Assembly: GCA_943912855.1 (NCBI GenBank)
Contig: CALTVC010000009.1
Coordinates: 1 to 64,000, forward strand
Direction of reading: 5' to 3'
From: an uncultured Flavobacterium sp.
GTDB lineage: Bacteria; Bacteroidota; Bacteroidia; Flavobacteriales; Flavobacteriaceae
DNA: 64,000 nucleotides
A program made the translations under genes and the position numbers. Shown here piece after piece: positions 62,475 to 64,000 of the stretch. How positions within the stretch are numbered: the first letter of the stretch is position 1; the number at the start of each line of letters is the position of its first letter. Below the pieces are notes generated by a model, which saw only the letters and a program-made list of their open reading frames with translations, did not search any database and had not been told where the DNA came from.

Positions 62475-63461
62475 TTATGGTGCATATCGGCCTACATAAA
62501 AACGTTCAACTCCAGAACTATCAGTGTCGTTTGGTGTTGGGGTATATGATTCTGTAGATGTAGCTACATTGTAAAAACGTGTGCCGTACAGATATATGTC
62601 ATGGTAGTATTTTGTAGGGTCGGTGGTAGACTGTGCTGTTACTATTGTAAAGCGACCTACGCCGACAGAAGTTCTCCATTCCTGTTTCATAACAGGGCTA
62701 AGGGCACCGTTGCAAATTACTTCTCTGTTAATGCCTGTTCCGTCGTAAACCCTGAAACGTGCATAATTATTCGTGTCGTCTATTGTAATGTCTTTTGGTC
62801 CTACTTCATTTACTATAGAAGTGCTTGCCAAAGTAAAAAGTATTGCTTCACTACCGTCAATTAAAAATATCCTGCCATTGTTACCGGTTACACAGGCATT
62901 CAGAAACTGGTCGTGGTTTTCATTAAAATCAAAATTAAAGCCCAGGTTGCTGGTAATTGTCCCCAGGTAATTATCCAGTATACGAATGGTTTGATCACCT
63001 TTTGTAAAGCTCACGTCTTCCAGTGTAACCGAGTGTTGGTAGCTGGTAGTGCCATCTGTATTATCTATTTTCACGGTAACAACTGCTACTGTACCAGAAC
63101 CAAGCCAGCGTTCAGATACGTTTACGCCACCATTGTCTACTGCAGAACATACGCTATTAAAGTTTAGTGAACCACTATATACACGGTATTCAATAGCACC
63201 ATTACTCAGGGGAATTCTGGTAGGTACGGGATTACCGTCGGCATCTATAGTGCTTGCTACATTTGGCAGTGCAGTAGAGGGGAAGTTTATTATAAGTACT
63301 TCTTTGCTGGTGGTGTTTACAGATATGTACGTTTTGGTACTGGTAACCAGCTCGCACTTTTGTAGCCCGGCGGTAAAATTAAACGTCTGGAACGTCATTT
63401 CGCCGTCGTCGCAGCTGGTAAGTAATAAAATGGCTATGAGCAGGCCAAATATCTTTTTCAT
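62475..63461 (-). CDS. Putative lipoprotein with beta repeats
   Basis: A 328-residue protein with lipobox LLTSCDD (Cys17). It appears to hold two related beta domains (about 20-185 and 190-328), each with Thr-rich strands and a late Cys (residues 106 and 265 or so); both include a YxxHxxxLxxxxF-like strand (SYQHSVTLEDVSF and KYYHDIYLYGTRF). It may be a surface-exposed binding protein. The longer frame to 63638 would cross the promoter and the start of the divergent gene, so ATG 63461 is used. Confidence 0.78.
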   Translation of the reverse strand: MKKIFGLLIAILLLTSCDDGEMTFQTFNFTAGLQKCELVTSTKTYISVNTTSKEVLIINFPSTALPNVASTIDADGNPVPTRIPLSNGAIEYRVYSGSLNFNSVCSAVDNGGVNVSERWLGSGTVAVVTVKIDNTDGTTSYQHSVTLEDVSFTKGDQTIRILDNYLGTITSNLGFNFDFNENHDQFLNACVTGNNGRIFLIDGSEAILFTLASTSIVNEVGPKDITIDDTNNYARFRVYDGTGINREVICNGALSPVMKQEWRTSVGVGRFTIVTAQSTTDPTKYYHDIYLYGTRFYNVATSTESYTPTPNDTDSSGVERFYVGRYAP

Positions 63462-63553
63462 GTAATAGATTTTAATGGCAAAAATAATGTTTTTAATTGT
63501 ATGGTAAAACGTTTTGACAATAAGCCTTAACAACGGTGCAATACAAAAATGCG

Positions 63554-63561
63554 TAACTTTG
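63554..63561 (+). promoter_or_regulatory. -7 box of the cysteine desulfurase gene
   Basis: Perfect TAACTTTG ending 5 bases before the ATG, so the message would be nearly leaderless. No -33 TTG at the usual distance. Confidence 0.5.
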
Positions 63562-63566
63562 CCCCG

Positions 63567-64000
63567 ATGAAAAAAGCCTATCTTGATAACGCCTCTACAA
63601 CGGCATTGCGCCCGGAGGTTATCCACGAAATAGCACATACACTAGCCGAATATGGTAATGCATCGTCTACGCACAGTTTTGGTCGTAGCGCTAAAGTGGT
63701 GCTGGAAACAGCTCGCAAAGCCATAGCTTCTTATCTTAACGCAGAAGCACGCGAAATTATTTTTACGGGTGGAGGAACCGAAGCAGATAATTTAGCGCTG
63801 CGTGGCGCTGTAAACGGACTTGGTATAAAGCGTATTATAAGTAGCCCTACCGAACACCATGCTGTGCTTAATACTGTAACTGAACTTGCAGAAACAGGTA
63901 TTGAAGTGGTTTATGTAAAGCTTTTACCCGGTGGATTACCTGATTTAATACATCTTGAGGAACTGTTGCAACAGGAAATACCCACACTGGTAAGCCTTAT
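63567..64000 (+). CDS. Cysteine desulfurase, N-terminal part (runs off the window)
   Basis: 144 codons are visible, open to the window end. The start MKKAYLDNASTTALRPEV, then GNASSTHSFGRSAK, IIFTGGGTEADNLALRG and SSPTEHHAVLNTV match NifS/IscS-type PLP enzymes, which take sulfur from cysteine. The PLP lysine and active-site cysteine lie beyond the end, so IscS- and NifS-like classes cannot be told apart. Confidence 0.93.
   Translation, partial: MKKAYLDNASTTALRPEVIHEIAHTLAEYGNASSTHSFGRSAKVVLETARKAIASYLNAEAREIIFTGGGTEADNLALRGAVNGLGIKRIISSPTEHHAVLNTVTELAETGIEVVYVKLLPGGLPDLIHLEELLQQEIPTLVSL

Overview
The window looks like chromosomal DNA of a member of the Flavobacteriaceae, probably Flavobacterium or a close relative. 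The reasons are the AT-rich intergenic DNA, many promoters of the Bacteroidetes type (-33 TTG, then 18-23 bp, then -7 TAnnTTTG), a secreted nuclease with a type IX secretion C-terminal domain, the ThrA fusion enzyme, PriA and ClpB of Bacteroidetes type, and several small lipoproteins seen mainly in this group. I see no rRNA, tRNA, CRISPR array, phage or intact insertion sequence. Nearly all of it is ordinary core-genome gene content.

Layout. 1-1.4 kb: the end of a sensor kinase and its NarL-type regulator. 1.6-8.8 kb: a small membrane protein, ClpB, a YtxJ-type bacillithiol redox protein, two lipoproteins, a secreted endonuclease and an RsmB-like rRNA methyltransferase. 8.9-14.5 kb: a PAS sensor kinase, a marR-nitroreductase-yceI operon behind a palindromic operator, and a thioredoxin/redoxin/rhodanese operon. 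14.7-20 kb: a DMT transporter, dihydrolipoyl dehydrogenase, a serine hydrolase and an alcohol dehydrogenase. 20-27.7 kb: a LytS/LytTR-type two-component pair divergent from a TolC-RND-adaptor efflux operon. 27.8-33.6 kb: a duplicated pair of Cys-motif proteins (one frameshifted), an esterase, NlpC/P60, a thiolase and OsmC. 33.8-40 kb: OxyR, the rpsF-rpsR-rplI operon, another LytTR regulator and PriA. 40-46.9 kb: a protein joining a nucleoside-deoxyribosyltransferase-like domain to a UvrD-type Tudor domain, prfB with its programmed frameshift, threonine aldolase, TrmD and a cyclophilin-FKBP fusion. 47-53.5 kb: the thrA-thrB-thrC operon with a leader peptide in front and a membrane glycosyltransferase behind. 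53.5-64 kb: NAD(P)H-hydrate repair, HutH, MTA/SAH nucleosidase, a transglutaminase-like protein, a conserved 489-residue unknown, an MBL hydrolase, lipoproteins and the start of a cysteine desulfurase.

How the parts work together. Oxidative and thiol stress recurs (OxyR/OsmC, MarR/nitroreductase/YceI, YtxJ, TlpA-like proteins, rhodanese). The threonine operon is probably controlled through a 34-codon leader with a Thr/Ile-rich stretch that starts almost at the predicted transcription start. The most unusual items are the deoxyribosyltransferase-like/Tudor fusion at 40.7-41.5 kb, the threonine leader, an EF-hand-like and His-rich linker inside the RND pump, the double palindrome over the marR promoter, and the frameshifted duplicate at 28.5-29.0 kb. 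Several start codons were moved to the first plausible ATG where the longest frame began with TTG or GTG; these choices are explained in the entries. All assignments rest on reading motifs by eye; no database search was run.
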